Of a DNA stretch of 43,034 nucleotides, positions 34,075 through 42,649 are shown piece by piece. This stretch comes from Oscillospiraceae bacterium (GTDB lineage: Bacteria > Bacillota > Clostridia > Oscillospirales > JAAYXM01): contig SVLF01000020.1 of the NCBI GenBank assembly GCA_015068085.1, positions 1 to 43,034 of the forward strand, written 5' to 3'. The position numbers and the translations under genes are program-made. Numbering within the stretch: the stretch's first letter is position 1; the number at the start of each line of letters is the position of its first letter. The notes beneath the pieces are model-generated. The model had not been told where the DNA came from. It saw only the letters and a list, made by a program, of their open reading frames with translations, and ran no database searches.

Positions 34075-34102
34075 AATAGCGTATATAAAAACAAAAGTAT
34101 AT

Positions 34103-35011
34103 ATGAAAAAGTATATATTATATATAAATTTGTATAAAGATGGTGTGCCTGTGTTCAGTACAGAAGAGATAAGGAATGTCTTTCAGATTAAAAAGATATA
34201 CACGGCGTTTAGCAAGAAGTGCGACAGCCGGTTTTTCTTTGAGGGAGAAACGCATAATTTCTGGGAAATTGTTATTGTTCTTGACGGCGAGATTGGCATA
34301 ACCTCGGGAAACGGTGTTTTTCTGCTCGAAAGCGGGCAGGCAATCATTCATGCACCGATGGAGTTTCATCGGCTGTGGAGTGAGGGGGGCTCCTGCCCGG
34401 AAATAATCATTTTCAGCTTTGAGGCGATCAATGTGCCGGAATATTCGTCAAAGCTTTTTGAAGTCCGTAATATGGAGATACCCAAGCGTGTTCTGACAGA
34501 GATTGAGGCAGCGTTTCTTTTTGATGGAGGGTGCGTGAAAGAGATAAAAAATCCCGCATGTCTTGACAGCCAAATTGCATTGAAAGACCTTGAAATGTTT
34601 CTTTTGCAAATTCTGTCTCAGCGCTCGGTAAAAACAGCGCCGAAAAGTACGGGAAGCGCGGGAAATTATAATGCTATAGTGACCGTGCTTGAAAATAATA
34701 TTGATAAGAGTCTTTCGGTTGCAGATATAGCGAGAATGTGCGGAATGAGTGAGATAAACTTAAAGAAAACATTTTCAAAATATGCCGGAATCGGTGTTAT
34801 GCAATATTTTAACCGTATGAAAACTGCGGAAGCCACGCGCCTTTTAAAAAGCGGAAGAAGCGTCAAAGAGGTTGCAGCATCGCTTGGCTTTGCAAATCAG
34901 AACTACTTCAGCACCGTGTTCAAGCGCATTACGGGGACCGCTCCGACTCACTGTTTGAAAAATGCAGAAAGTATCAGAGAAGAGCATAAACCGGGGATTG
35001 CAGCGAAATGA
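34103..35011 (+). CDS. AraC family transcriptional regulator
   Basis: A 302-aa regulator with an N-terminal cupin (WEIVIVLDGEIGITSGNG then IIHAPMEFHRLWSEGG) and a C-terminal double helix-turn-helix (LSVADIARMCGMSEINLKKTFS, then VKEVAASLGFANQNYFSTVFKR), ending TGTAPTHCL. A longer frame from TTG 34046 overlaps the promoter, so ATG 34103 is used. No clear Shine-Dalgarno precedes it and the leader is only about 20 very AT-rich bases. It diverges from the TIM-barrel/Gfo/Idh operon, its probable target. The last codons and the stop lie in a 17-bp hairpin (34988-35032). Confidence 0.91.
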   Translation: MKKYILYINLYKDGVPVFSTEEIRNVFQIKKIYTAFSKKCDSRFFFEGETHNFWEIVIVLDGEIGITSGNGVFLLESGQAIIHAPMEFHRLWSEGGSCPEIIIFSFEAINVPEYSSKLFEVRNMEIPKRVLTEIEAAFLFDGGCVKEIKNPACLDSQIALKDLEMFLLQILSQRSVKTAPKSTGSAGNYNAIVTVLENNIDKSLSVADIARMCGMSEINLKKTFSKYAGIGVMQYFNRMKTAEATRLLKSGRSVKEVAASLGFANQNYFSTVFKRITGTAPTHCLKNAESIREEHKPGIAAK

Positions 35012-35032
35012 ATTTGCTGCAATCCCCGGTTT
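34988..35032. terminator. Hairpin containing the AraC stop codon
   Basis: A perfect 17-bp stem (AAACCGGGGATTGCAGC at 34988-35004, complement at 35016-35032). The TGA stop (35009-35011) sits in the 11-base loop. The downstream T-run is only three bases, so termination may be weak or coupled to translation. It separates convergent AraC and XRE genes. Confidence 0.65.
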
Positions 35033-35077
35033 GAATGTATTATATTAAATGTATTTTCAGCATACGGCAGAAAAATT

Positions 35078-35560
35078 TTATTCGTCGCTATTCTCATCCC
35101 GGAAACGGTAAGGTGGCATTGTTGAAGCAAGCTTCAGCGTGCTTGATGGCTTGATGACTCTTTCGGGATCGTGTTTAGTTCCGTCTTCGGAGCGCTGTCC
35201 GGCTTTGAGAAGATTAAGTAACGCAGTCTGATAATCGGGTGAAGCCTGGCGATAAAGAACGATAAGTGTTTTTTCATCTTCGGAAAGACCGGGAGCCTCA
35301 AGCGGCTTTATAGGATTGTTTTTTTGGACAGGAGAATTGAGCTTTCCGCAAGGATCGGAGCCCCACCCGGCAAGCTGAGCCGGAGCGATGCCGAAAACTT
35401 CGGAAAGCGCCTGTATTCTTTTCATAGGTATATTGTGAATTATGCCCTTTTCATATTTATAAATATTTTGAGGAGAGGTTTTGATTTTAGCGGCAAGCTC
35501 TTCCTGAGTCATACCTAATGCTTCACGGTACCTCTTTATTCTTTCGCCTGTTGTTTCCAT
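35078..35560 (-). CDS. XRE-type helix-turn-helix regulator
   Basis: A 160-aa repressor-like protein. Residues about 5-62 form the HTH (ERIKRYREALGMTQEELAAKI then SPQNIYKYEKGI). The C-terminal part is hydrophilic, with LSEDEKTLIVLYRQASPDYQTALLNLL, a helix found in many XRE proteins of Clostridia, and no peptidase or cupin motif. An upstream ATG at 35614 lies in the promoter's -35 box, so ATG 35560 is used; its ribosome site (GGGTGAT) is modest. It diverges from a tiny HTH gene at 35712, an arrangement like a phage or stress switch, but no phage genes are nearby. Confidence 0.88.
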   Translation of the reverse strand: METTGERIKRYREALGMTQEELAAKIKTSPQNIYKYEKGIIHNIPMKRIQALSEVFGIAPAQLAGWGSDPCGKLNSPVQKNNPIKPLEAPGLSEDEKTLIVLYRQASPDYQTALLNLLKAGQRSEDGTKHDPERVIKPSSTLKLASTMPPYRFRDENSDE

Positions 35561-35585
35561 TATATCACCCACTTTTACATAATAC

Positions 35586-35614
35586 ATTGTACCATAGTTT
35601 TTGGTGATTTGCAA
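35586..35614 (-). promoter_or_regulatory. Promoter of the XRE gene
   Basis: On the minus strand, TTGCAA (35614-35609), a 17-base spacer, then TACAAT (35591-35586), about 25 bases before the ATG. Confidence 0.72.
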
Positions 35615-35642
35615 GAAAAATGAAAAAATTTGCCTTTTTGAC

Positions 35643-35671
35643 TTGCGAAGTTATAAGAAATGTGCTATTAT
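35643..35671 (+). promoter_or_regulatory. Possible promoter of the small HTH and DUF6514-like genes
   Basis: TTGCGA (35643-35648), a 17-base spacer, then TATTAT (35666-35671). An inverted repeat GTTATA/TATAAC (35650-35655 and 35671-35676) spans the -10 region and could be an operator for the neighbouring HTH proteins. Confidence 0.45.
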
Positions 35672-35711
35672 ATAACAGACATAAAAATCAGCGCAAGGAT
35701 GTGTCGGACGG

Positions 35712-35903
35712 ATGCGTGTCGCAAAAATCAAAAAAGCAATTTTGGATAAAGGCTTGTGCTTTGAGGAAATTGCGTGTGAACTGGGTTTGTCGTCAAAAAC
35801 ATTAGAGGAAAAGCTTAAAAAGAATACGATTGGAATAGTCGAAGCGGAGTATATTGCAGAAAAGCTTGAAGTAAATAACCCCGCTGAGCTTTTTTTTGAC
35901 TAA
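35712..35903 (+). CDS. Small Cro-like helix-turn-helix protein
   Basis: A 63-aa protein that is almost only a helix-turn-helix domain: KIKKAILDKGLCFEEIACELGLSS, recognition helix KTLEEKLKK, then IVEAEYIAEKLEVNNPAELFF, the standard XRE/Cro ending. The ribosome site AAGGA lies 12 bases upstream of the ATG, rather far. Its stop is 34 bases before the DUF6514-like gene, and it diverges from the longer XRE gene, so the three may form one control unit. It could be a DNA-binding regulator or an antagonist of its neighbour; there is no direct evidence for either. Confidence 0.72.
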   Translation: MRVAKIKKAILDKGLCFEEIACELGLSSKTLEEKLKKNTIGIVEAEYIAEKLEVNNPAELFFD

Positions 35904-35937
35904 GAACTAACCTAAAAAGTTGCAAGGGAAGGTGGGA

Positions 35938-36165
35938 ATGATGGTTAGTTACAAAGTGATAAAAGAACGGTTGGAGAGCGAGAAAGGTGTGGTATATACT
36001 GCATATGGGATAAAAGCAGTAAAAAACGGAAGTGAGCTCTGTCGGGTGTCCGATATCGGATGTACATATATCGCTGTGAAAAAGCTTTGCATAAGGTGCA
36101 ACAGGCTGAAACTCAGCCCGGTGCACCTGCGCGATGTTGCAGAGGATTTTATTGCAAAAGTATAA
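35938..36165 (+). CDS. DUF6514-like small protein of unknown function
   Basis: A 75-aa protein. The pattern YGI near residue 24, VSDIG, a paired Cys segment and LSPVHLRDVAEDF at the end recalls the DUF6514 family of Clostridia, as far as I can recognise it by eye. A GGAAGGTGGG ribosome site favours ATG 35938 or 35941 over the upstream TTG 35920. It has no signal peptide or membrane segment. It probably shares a transcript with the small HTH gene and ends at the terminator at 36185. The function is unknown. It is too short for enzyme motifs. Confidence 0.68.
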   Translation: MMVSYKVIKERLESEKGVVYTAYGIKAVKNGSELCRVSDIGCTYIAVKKLCIRCNRLKLSPVHLRDVAEDFIAKV

Positions 36166-36184
36166 TGACGATATATATGGGGAG

Positions 36185-36223
36185 AGCGGGACGGTATAAA
36201 TCAAAAAGCCATCCCGCTTTTTT
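36185..36223 (+). terminator. Intrinsic terminator after the DUF6514-like gene
   Basis: AGCGGGACGG (36185-36194) pairs with CCATCCCGCT (36209-36218) with one mismatch; a T6 run ends at 36223. Confidence 0.85.
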
Positions 36224-36256
36224 ATATCAAATTGTGTATCTTTTGCGTGAAAGCTA

Positions 36257-36285
36257 TTGACGAATAAGGAAAAATTTATTAAAAT
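36257..36285 (+). promoter_or_regulatory. Promoter of the PfkB kinase/ROK genes
   Basis: TTGACG (36257-36262), a 17-base spacer, then TAAAAT (36280-36285), about 31 bases before the kinase ATG. Confidence 0.62.
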
Positions 36286-36316
36286 ATATATATTAAAATA
36301 AAGGTGGTAAGAGAAA

Positions 36317-37264
36317 ATGTATGATGTAGCATGTGTGGGAATCCTTGTTGCGGATGCGATATGCAAGGAGGTCAACAAGCTCCCTGAAAAGGGAAAGCTC
36401 GCTCTTATAGACAGCGTTAAGCTTTATAACGGCGGTTGCGCAATGAGTGCGGCAATAAATATGTCGGTTCTCGGTTCAAAAACCGCGATGGTCGGAAAAA
36501 TCGGAAACGACGGTTTTGGTACATACTTAAAATCGGTTCTTGTCGACAAAGGTGTAAACATCGACGGGCTTGTCGTTGAGGACGGCGGGGATACCTCTGC
36601 TTCAGTTGTTGTTGTTGATTCAAGCGGTGAGCGTTCATTCCTTCACTGCAAAGGAACGAATGACACTTTCTGCTATGATGATGTTAATTTTGATGTTATC
36701 GAAAATTCACGCATTGTGTTTGTTGCAGGCTCCATGCTTATGAGCACGTTTGACGGCGAGGACTGCGCGCGTATGTTAAAGCGTGCAAAGGAGATGGGGA
36801 AAGTTACGGCACTTGACACAGCTTGGGATGACAGCGGCCGTTGGATGAGTGTTCTCAAACCGGCACTCCGGTATGTTGATTATTTTATCCCCAGCATTGA
36901 AGAGGCTATTGAGCTTGCCGGCGGAGAAACAGACCACGACAAAATTGCTGATTTCTTTTTTGATTGCGGCGTAAAGCACGTTGCAATAAAGGTCGGGAAA
37001 AAAGGCTGCTACTGCAGAGAAAGCAGAGAGGCAAAAGGTGTTTATATTGCGCCGTTTACCCGCGAAAATCCTGTTGACACAACCGGCGCCGGAGATTCAT
37101 GGTGCTCGGGCTTCCTTCATGGCATCGCAATTGGTAAAACGATGGAAGAATCCTGCCTTATCGGAAATGCAGTCGGTGCGCATATTATTATGGCGGTCGG
37201 CGCGACTACAGGTATTGTGCCATATTCCGAAATTGAAAAATTTATAGCAGAAAACAGGAAGTAA
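36317..37264 (+). CDS. PfkB family carbohydrate kinase
   Basis: A ribokinase-fold sugar kinase of 315 aa. The N-terminal signature GGCAMSAAINMSVLGSKTAMVG and the C-terminal PfkB signature DTTGAGDSWCSGFLHG with catalytic Asp260 are both intact. The order of motifs and the lack of a lid-specific sequence do not reveal the sugar. The ribosome site is AAAGGTGG. It ends 6 bases before the ROK gene and so is co-transcribed with it, which suggests that the ROK protein senses or regulates use of the kinase's sugar. It might act downstream of the TIM-barrel operon encoded at 31177-34017, but that link is only by proximity. Confidence 0.93.
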   Translation: MYDVACVGILVADAICKEVNKLPEKGKLALIDSVKLYNGGCAMSAAINMSVLGSKTAMVGKIGNDGFGTYLKSVLVDKGVNIDGLVVEDGGDTSASVVVVDSSGERSFLHCKGTNDTFCYDDVNFDVIENSRIVFVAGSMLMSTFDGEDCARMLKRAKEMGKVTALDTAWDDSGRWMSVLKPALRYVDYFIPSIEEAIELAGGETDHDKIADFFFDCGVKHVAIKVGKKGCYCRESREAKGVYIAPFTRENPVDTTGAGDSWCSGFLHGIAIGKTMEESCLIGNAVGAHIIMAVGATTGIVPYSEIEKFIAENRK

Positions 37265-37270
37265 AACAAA

Positions 37271-38419
37271 ATGGTGATGAAGGTTGAAAAAAACCACAAG
37301 ACGGCTAATTTAAAGCTTGTCAAGCAGTCAAACCTGACACTTGTTTTCAACTTAATAAATGAGAATCAGCCCGTATCGAGAGCCTCGATAGCTCACGCTA
37401 CGGGCTTGAGTCCTACTACCGTTTCTTCGCTTGTGGATGAACTTATTCTTGAGAATATGGTTGAAGAAACGGGAATGGGGAAGCTTTCCGGCAGCGGAAG
37501 AAAGCCTATTCTGCTCGCAGTAAAGCGCGATGGCGGATGTGTTGTTGCGGTTGAGATACGGGATGGCGGGTTTAACTTGGAAATATTCAACCTTGAAGGC
37601 GCAAGTGTCCTGTATTGCAACAGAGAGATAACAGATTACGGGGATATAGGAAATATCATTGCCGATGAGGTTTCGGAAAAGTGCTGTGAGTTCGGCCGTC
37701 TTCTGGGAATTTGTGTCGGTGTGCCGGGTGTTATTGACAAAAAAACAAAACGTGTTTTGTCAACGCTTATTCCTATTACCCGTGACAATGATTTTTTTAA
37801 CGTTATCCGCAGTCGTTTTCCGGATATAAAGGTAAAGCTTGGGAACGAATCATCATTTTGCGCATACATTGAAAAAACGCAGAAAAAAGAAATACACAGT
37901 CTCGTATATATCGACATAAACATTGGTATAGGTGCAGGTATAATACTTGATGACAGGATTTTTACCGGGGCGTTCGGAAATGCCGGTGAGTTCGGGCATA
38001 TCTCTATTGACATTAACGGTGAAAGGTGCAAGTGCGGAAATTTCGGATGCCTTGAAGGTCTTGCTAATGTTCCTGCAATATGCAGGGCGGCGGGAGTATC
38101 AAAACTCCGGGAAATTGATACATCGGATGAAAAAAGCATTGAGAAGCTTCGCGGCGTATGCAGATATATTGCATCGGGAATAAACAACATAATAAATATG
38201 ATAAACCCCGAAGCAATCGTTATCGGGGGAGAAATTTCCTGCTTGGGTGAGCCGTTTCTGTCGGAGATAAAAAAAGAGCTTGCACCGATAATGTTTGCGG
38301 CGGATATGGAGCGATTTTCGCTTGAGTTCTCGTCGGTTGCCGGAAATCCGGTAACGCGCGGTGCGGGCAGATATTTGCTTGACCGCATATTTGAAGACGG
38401 AGATTTTATTATAGAATAG
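37271..38419 (+). CDS. ROK family transcriptional regulator (NagC/XylR type)
   Basis: A 382-aa sugar-responsive repressor. An N-terminal winged helix-turn-helix (about residues 20-75, PVSRASIAHATGLSPTTVSSL) is fused to the ROK sugar-kinase-like fold. Zinc-site features are present: GEFGHISI with His243 and the CKCGNFGCLE motif with Cys253, Cys255 and Cys260. The ATP-binding region looks less typical than in ROK kinases, which fits a repressor. An AGGAAG ribosome site overlaps the end of the kinase gene. Its stop lies only a few bases before pth, so read-through into pth-mfd is likely. Confidence 0.93.
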   Translation: MVMKVEKNHKTANLKLVKQSNLTLVFNLINENQPVSRASIAHATGLSPTTVSSLVDELILENMVEETGMGKLSGSGRKPILLAVKRDGGCVVAVEIRDGGFNLEIFNLEGASVLYCNREITDYGDIGNIIADEVSEKCCEFGRLLGICVGVPGVIDKKTKRVLSTLIPITRDNDFFNVIRSRFPDIKVKLGNESSFCAYIEKTQKKEIHSLVYIDINIGIGAGIILDDRIFTGAFGNAGEFGHISIDINGERCKCGNFGCLEGLANVPAICRAAGVSKLREIDTSDEKSIEKLRGVCRYIASGINNIINMINPEAIVIGGEISCLGEPFLSEIKKELAPIMFAADMERFSLEFSSVAGNPVTRGAGRYLLDRIFEDGDFIIE

Positions 38420-38431
38420 CGGGTGATAGAG

Positions 38432-39052
38432 TTGTCGATATTCGACCTTTTCAAGAAGATAGAAAGTGAAAGAAGGCCCCCGCTCGGAAAACCGGAATGG
38501 ATTATTGCCGGCCTCGGAAACCCGGGGAAGGAATACGATATGTCACGCCACAACACCGGATTTATGGCGCTTGACACAATTGCGGGCATAAATAAAACGG
38601 ATGTGCGGGAGCTTAAATTTAAAGCGCTCTGCGGAAAGGGCGAAATCGCAGGGCAAAGCGTCCTGCTGCTTAAACCTCAGACGTTTATGAACCTTTCCGG
38701 GGATGCAATTGTTGCCGCGGCGGCATTTTATAAGATACCGATGGAAAGAGTTATTGTGATATATGACGATATCTCTCTTCCGGTAGGAAAGATTCGCGTC
38801 CGCGCAAAGGGAAGCGCCGGCGGGCATAACGGGATTAAGAACATTATTGAGCGTAGCGGTACGGATGTTTTTCCGCGCATAAAAATCGGTGTGGGTGCAC
38901 CGAAGGGTGAGGGAGAGCTTGTCGGCTGGGTTCTCGGCTCTTTCTCAAAGGAGGAGCAGGCTGTTCTCGCCGATGCGATAGATCGCGCGTGCCGTGCGGC
39001 GGAAGAGATAATGATCGGTGGGTGTGCCACTGCCGCCGGAAAGTATAATTAA
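38432..39052 (+). CDS. pth: Peptidyl-tRNA hydrolase
   Basis: It releases tRNA from prematurely dropped peptidyl-tRNA. Conserved segments are IIAGLGNPGKEYDMSRHNTGF with the catalytic His, LLKPQTFMNLSG, VIYDDISLPVGKIR and SAGGHNGIKNII. An N-terminal extension starting SIFDLFKKIE is common in Clostridia. The frame can begin at GTG 38423, but GGGTGA precedes TTG 38432 and gives the expected N-terminus, so I prefer that start. It sits 12 bases after the ROK stop and 15 before mfd; the pth-mfd pair is conserved in Bacillota. The product is 206 aa, a normal length with the extension. Confidence 0.95.
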   Translation: MSIFDLFKKIESERRPPLGKPEWIIAGLGNPGKEYDMSRHNTGFMALDTIAGINKTDVRELKFKALCGKGEIAGQSVLLLKPQTFMNLSGDAIVAAAAFYKIPMERVIVIYDDISLPVGKIRVRAKGSAGGHNGIKNIIERSGTDVFPRIKIGVGAPKGEGELVGWVLGSFSKEEQAVLADAIDRACRAAEEIMIGGCATAAGKYN

Positions 39053-39067
39053 GGCAGGTTTGCGTTT

Positions 39068-42000
39068 ATGCTTGCTTTGACTGAATGTTTAAAACACAAT
39101 AAGGATTTTTCTGCGCTTTTGCAGAAACTTGAAGCCGGAGAATGCCCGATTGCAATCTCCGGCTTGTCTGCCGTACACAAAGCACATATAATTTCCGCAG
39201 TACGAATGATAACGAAGAAGCCTGTTGTGTGTATCTATGCCGATGAGCTTGACGCACGCCGTGCCGCGCGGGATATATCCGTTATGTGCGGTGAAGAGGC
39301 GCGTATCCTGCCGGCGCTTGAGCGGTCGTTTCACGATGTGGATTCCGCGTCTCATGAATTTGAGCACGAGAGAATAGCTGCTCTGAAAGCTTTGGCAGAC
39401 GGAACTGCCGGCATAACTCTTGCGCCGGTGTTTTCTCTTCTCCAGAGGACCGCTCCGCCGTCGGAGGTTGCGGAGAAGGGGATTACGGTAAAGCTTGGTG
39501 AGGAGCATTCGCAGGATGAGCTTATAAAGAAGCTTTCGTCTTACGGATACACGCGAACAGATACAGTTGAAAGCGAAGGGCAGTTTGCTGTTCGCGGCGG
39601 AATTGTGGACGTTTTCTCTCCTGGTGCAGAAAATCCGGTGCGTATAGAGTTTTTTGGCGATGAAGTTGACTCTATGGGATATTTTGAGGCGGATACCCAA
39701 CGCCGCGTTGAAAATACAAAGGCGGTACGCTTTCTTCCGGCGTCAAGTATTGGTGAAGATTCATATTCTGAGCTTGGCAATGCGCTTAGGGAGGCATTAT
39801 CCCGTGAGCAGAGGAGAAAGAAAAAGAATGAGCGGATGATCAAAACGCTTGAAACGGATATAGAGCTTATTGAAAACGGACTTCCGCTTCGTGCAAGGGA
39901 CAGATATTTTAACCTCATTTATCCGGAGTATCATTGCGCTCTTGATTATATTTCCGATGATACGATAATTTTTGTTGACGATTATTACCGAATCCGCGAT
40001 GCGGCGGGACGTGAGCGTAAGCGCGAGCTGGATGATGTCAAAAGCCTTATTTTCGGCGGTATTCTTTTGCCGGAAACGGATGCTTTCTGTGAGGATTTTG
40101 AGCTTGTTAAAAGGTTTGTTAGCGAACGGAAAAGTGTGTTTTTAGAGGTATTTGTCCGCGCTGAATATGGTATTTCGCCAAAAGCTGTGTTGTCGATGAT
40201 TGCAAGAACGCTTCCAAGCTACGGCGGAAATCTTGAGCTTGCGTGCTCGGAAATATCGGAGCATCTTCTTGACGGCAACCGTATCATGATACTTACGGGA
40301 AGCCGCAAGAGTGCGGAGAATATGCAGGTTCTTCTGCGTGAGCGGGATATATCGGCAAGTCTTGATTTTATGCTTGCAACGCTTCCGGAAAAACCATGCG
40401 TTATAATCGGTGAGGGTGTTCTTTCGTCAGGTTTTTCATATCCGGGAGATAATTTCGCGGTATTCACCGAAGGTCAGCTCATGCGTTCGGCGGCAAAACG
40501 CGGAAGAATAAAGCGTGATAAGAAGAACAGTCAGAAGATAAGCAATTACCGGGACCTTACGCCGGGATGTCTTGTCGTGCATGATTTGCACGGTATCGGA
40601 CGGTTTGCGGGAATTTCAAAGATAAAGACTGACGGTGTTGAGAAGGATTATATAAAGATAATGTATCTTGGCACAGATGCGCTCTATGTTCCTGTAACTC
40701 AGCTTGATATGGTTTCAAAATACATCGGCGGCGGGGAAGAGAGCGGTGTGAGACTTTCAAAGCTCGGCGGTGCGGAGTGGCAGAAGGCAAAGCTTCGTGC
40801 AAAGGGCGCGGCAAAGGAACTTGCCGAGGAGCTTATAAAGCTTTATGCCGCACGCCAGGCTCTTGAGCGTGAACCCTTCCCGCCGGACAGTGACTGGCAG
40901 AAGGAGTTTGAGGAGAGCTTTGAGTTTGAGGATACTGATGACCAGCTTCGTTGCAGTGCTGAGATAAAGGGCGATATGCAGCGGCGTTATCCTATGGACA
41001 GACTTCTCTGCGGAGACGTAGGCTTCGGTAAAACTGAGGTTGCTTTCCGTGCGGCTATGAAGTGTATCCTTGGCGGAAAGCAGGTTGCGGTTCTGGTGCC
41101 CACTACCGTGCTTGCAGAACAGCATTATATGACGGCGTGCCGGAGATTTTCAAACTACCCGATAAAAATAGGGCTTACATCGCGTTTCTGTTCTGACAGA
41201 CAGAACAAAGAGACTCTCCGCGGTGCGAAAACCGGCGAGCTCGATATGATTATCGGTACGCATAAGCTGCTTGCAAAGACCGTAAGCTTTAAAAATCTCG
41301 GTCTGCTTATAGTTGACGAGGAACAGCGCTTTGGTGTATCGCATAAAGAACGTCTTAAGGAAATGACAAAAGAGGTTGACGTTTTAACGCTTACAGCAAC
41401 GCCGATTCCGAGAACACTTAATATGGCTCTTTCCGGCATCCGCGATATGTCGATTATGGAGGAGGCACCGCGTAACCGTCATCCGGTTATGACGTATGTT
41501 TTTGAGCATGACCGTGAGATAATTGCAGACGCAATCCGCAAGGAAATTGCACGCGGCGGACAGGTGTTCTATCTCCACAACAATGTATCATCAATTGAAG
41601 CGTGTGCAGGGCGAATTTCGCGGCTTGTGCCGGATGTCACCGTTGCTGTCGGTCACGGTCAGATGGGCGAGGGCGAGCTTTCTGAGGTTATGCGGAAAAT
41701 GGGCGAGGGAGAAATACAGGTTCTTGTATGCACAACGATTATCGAGACGGGTATTGATATCCCCAATGTCAACACGCTTATTATAGAAGATGCCGATAAG
41801 ATGGGGCTTGCCCAGCTCCACCAGATTCGCGGACGTGTGGGACGCTCAACTCGCCATGCGTATGCATATCTCACATATCGGCGAGGTAAGGCATTGTCCG
41901 AGATTGCAGAGAAACGTCTTGCGGCAATACGGGAATATGTCGAGTTCGGCTCCGGGTTCAGAATAGCAATGCGAGACCTTGAGCTTCGCGGCGCGGGCAA

Positions 42001-42565
42001 TGTTCTCGGCGCGGAACAGAGCGGGCATATGATGAGTGTTGGATACGATATGTATTTAAAGCTTCTTGAAACTGCAATCGCGGAAGAAAAGGGTGAAGAG
42101 AATCCGTCTCTTGCAGTGTGCAGTGCGGACCTTACCGTGTCTGCCAATATTCCGGAAAAATACGTTGCATCAAGTGAAACCCGAATGGATTTGTACCGTC
42201 GTATTGCATCAATTTCGGACCGCGAGGATGCAGACGATGTTATAGATGAGCTTATAGACCGCTTCGGAGAGCCACCGCGCGAGACAATGACGCTTGTCGA
42301 TATCGCGCTGTTGCGCGTTGCCGCTGCGGAAGCAGGTATATGCGACATAACGCAAAAGGGACAGAGCATCAAGATAACAATGGTTGACCCGACGTTTGAT
42401 ATTATCTCTAAGCTGTGCGCAAAGCAGGAATATAAGGGTAGAATTTTGCTTAACGCCGGTCAGGAACCGTATCTTATGCTTAAACTCAAAAATGCAGATG
42501 ACCCTTTAAAGGCATCTGAAGCCTTTGTAAAAGCGTATAAAGAGGCAAAAGAACAGACGGAATGA
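39068..42565 (+). CDS. mfd: Transcription-repair coupling factor Mfd
   Basis: An ATP-driven translocase that removes stalled RNA polymerase and recruits UvrA. The 1165-aa protein has the full domain set: a UvrB-like module at the N-terminus (about 1-330), the RNA-polymerase-interacting CarD-like domain (about 490-560, LTPGCLVVHDLHGIGRFAGI), and a RecG-like helicase core with Walker A GDVGFGKTEVAFRA near 648, the DEEQRFG box near 750, TATPIPRTLNMAL, QIRGRVGRS and ELRGAGNVLGAEQSGH. The C-terminal TRCF domain follows. No motif is missing. Ribosome site AAGGCAGG is slightly distant from the ATG. The last codons form part of a hairpin (42551-42584). Confidence 0.97.
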   Translation: MLALTECLKHNKDFSALLQKLEAGECPIAISGLSAVHKAHIISAVRMITKKPVVCIYADELDARRAARDISVMCGEEARILPALERSFHDVDSASHEFEHERIAALKALADGTAGITLAPVFSLLQRTAPPSEVAEKGITVKLGEEHSQDELIKKLSSYGYTRTDTVESEGQFAVRGGIVDVFSPGAENPVRIEFFGDEVDSMGYFEADTQRRVENTKAVRFLPASSIGEDSYSELGNALREALSREQRRKKKNERMIKTLETDIELIENGLPLRARDRYFNLIYPEYHCALDYISDDTIIFVDDYYRIRDAAGRERKRELDDVKSLIFGGILLPETDAFCEDFELVKRFVSERKSVFLEVFVRAEYGISPKAVLSMIARTLPSYGGNLELACSEISEHLLDGNRIMILTGSRKSAENMQVLLRERDISASLDFMLATLPEKPCVIIGEGVLSSGFSYPGDNFAVFTEGQLMRSAAKRGRIKRDKKNSQKISNYRDLTPGCLVVHDLHGIGRFAGISKIKTDGVEKDYIKIMYLGTDALYVPVTQLDMVSKYIGGGEESGVRLSKLGGAEWQKAKLRAKGAAKELAEELIKLYAARQALEREPFPPDSDWQKEFEESFEFEDTDDQLRCSAEIKGDMQRRYPMDRLLCGDVGFGKTEVAFRAAMKCILGGKQVAVLVPTTVLAEQHYMTACRRFSNYPIKIGLTSRFCSDRQNKETLRGAKTGELDMIIGTHKLLAKTVSFKNLGLLIVDEEQRFGVSHKERLKEMTKEVDVLTLTATPIPRTLNMALSGIRDMSIMEEAPRNRHPVMTYVFEHDREIIADAIRKEIARGGQVFYLHNNVSSIEACAGRISRLVPDVTVAVGHGQMGEGELSEVMRKMGEGEIQVLVCTTIIETGIDIPNVNTLIIEDADKMGLAQLHQIRGRVGRSTRHAYAYLTYRRGKALSEIAEKRLAAIREYVEFGSGFRIAMRDLELRGAGNVLGAEQSGHMMSVGYDMYLKLLETAIAEEKGEENPSLAVCSADLTVSANIPEKYVASSETRMDLYRRIASISDREDADDVIDELIDRFGEPPRETMTLVDIALLRVAAAEAGICDITQKGQSIKITMVDPTFDIISKLCAKQEYKGRILLNAGQEPYLMLKLKNADDPLKASEAFVKAYKEAKEQTE

Positions 42566-42584
42566 TAATTCGCGTCGTCTGTTC
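42551..42584 (+). terminator. Hairpin over the mfd stop codon
   Basis: GAACAGACG (42551-42559) pairs with CGTCTGTTC (42576-42584), with the TGA stop in the 16-base loop and a smaller GAAT/ATTC pairing inside. No T-run follows, so termination is uncertain. The arrangement repeats that at 34988-35032. Confidence 0.45.
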
Positions 42585-42649
42585 TCATATAGCAAAAGCA
42601 GTACCTGAGTTAATGCGCATCAAATGCTTATAAACGGTAAAGCTGATGA

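Noticed and set aside
37636-38589. 317-codon minus-strand open frame opposite ROK and pth
   Set aside because: It spans two real genes on the other strand, and its product is Ser/Ile/Pro-rich with no domain.
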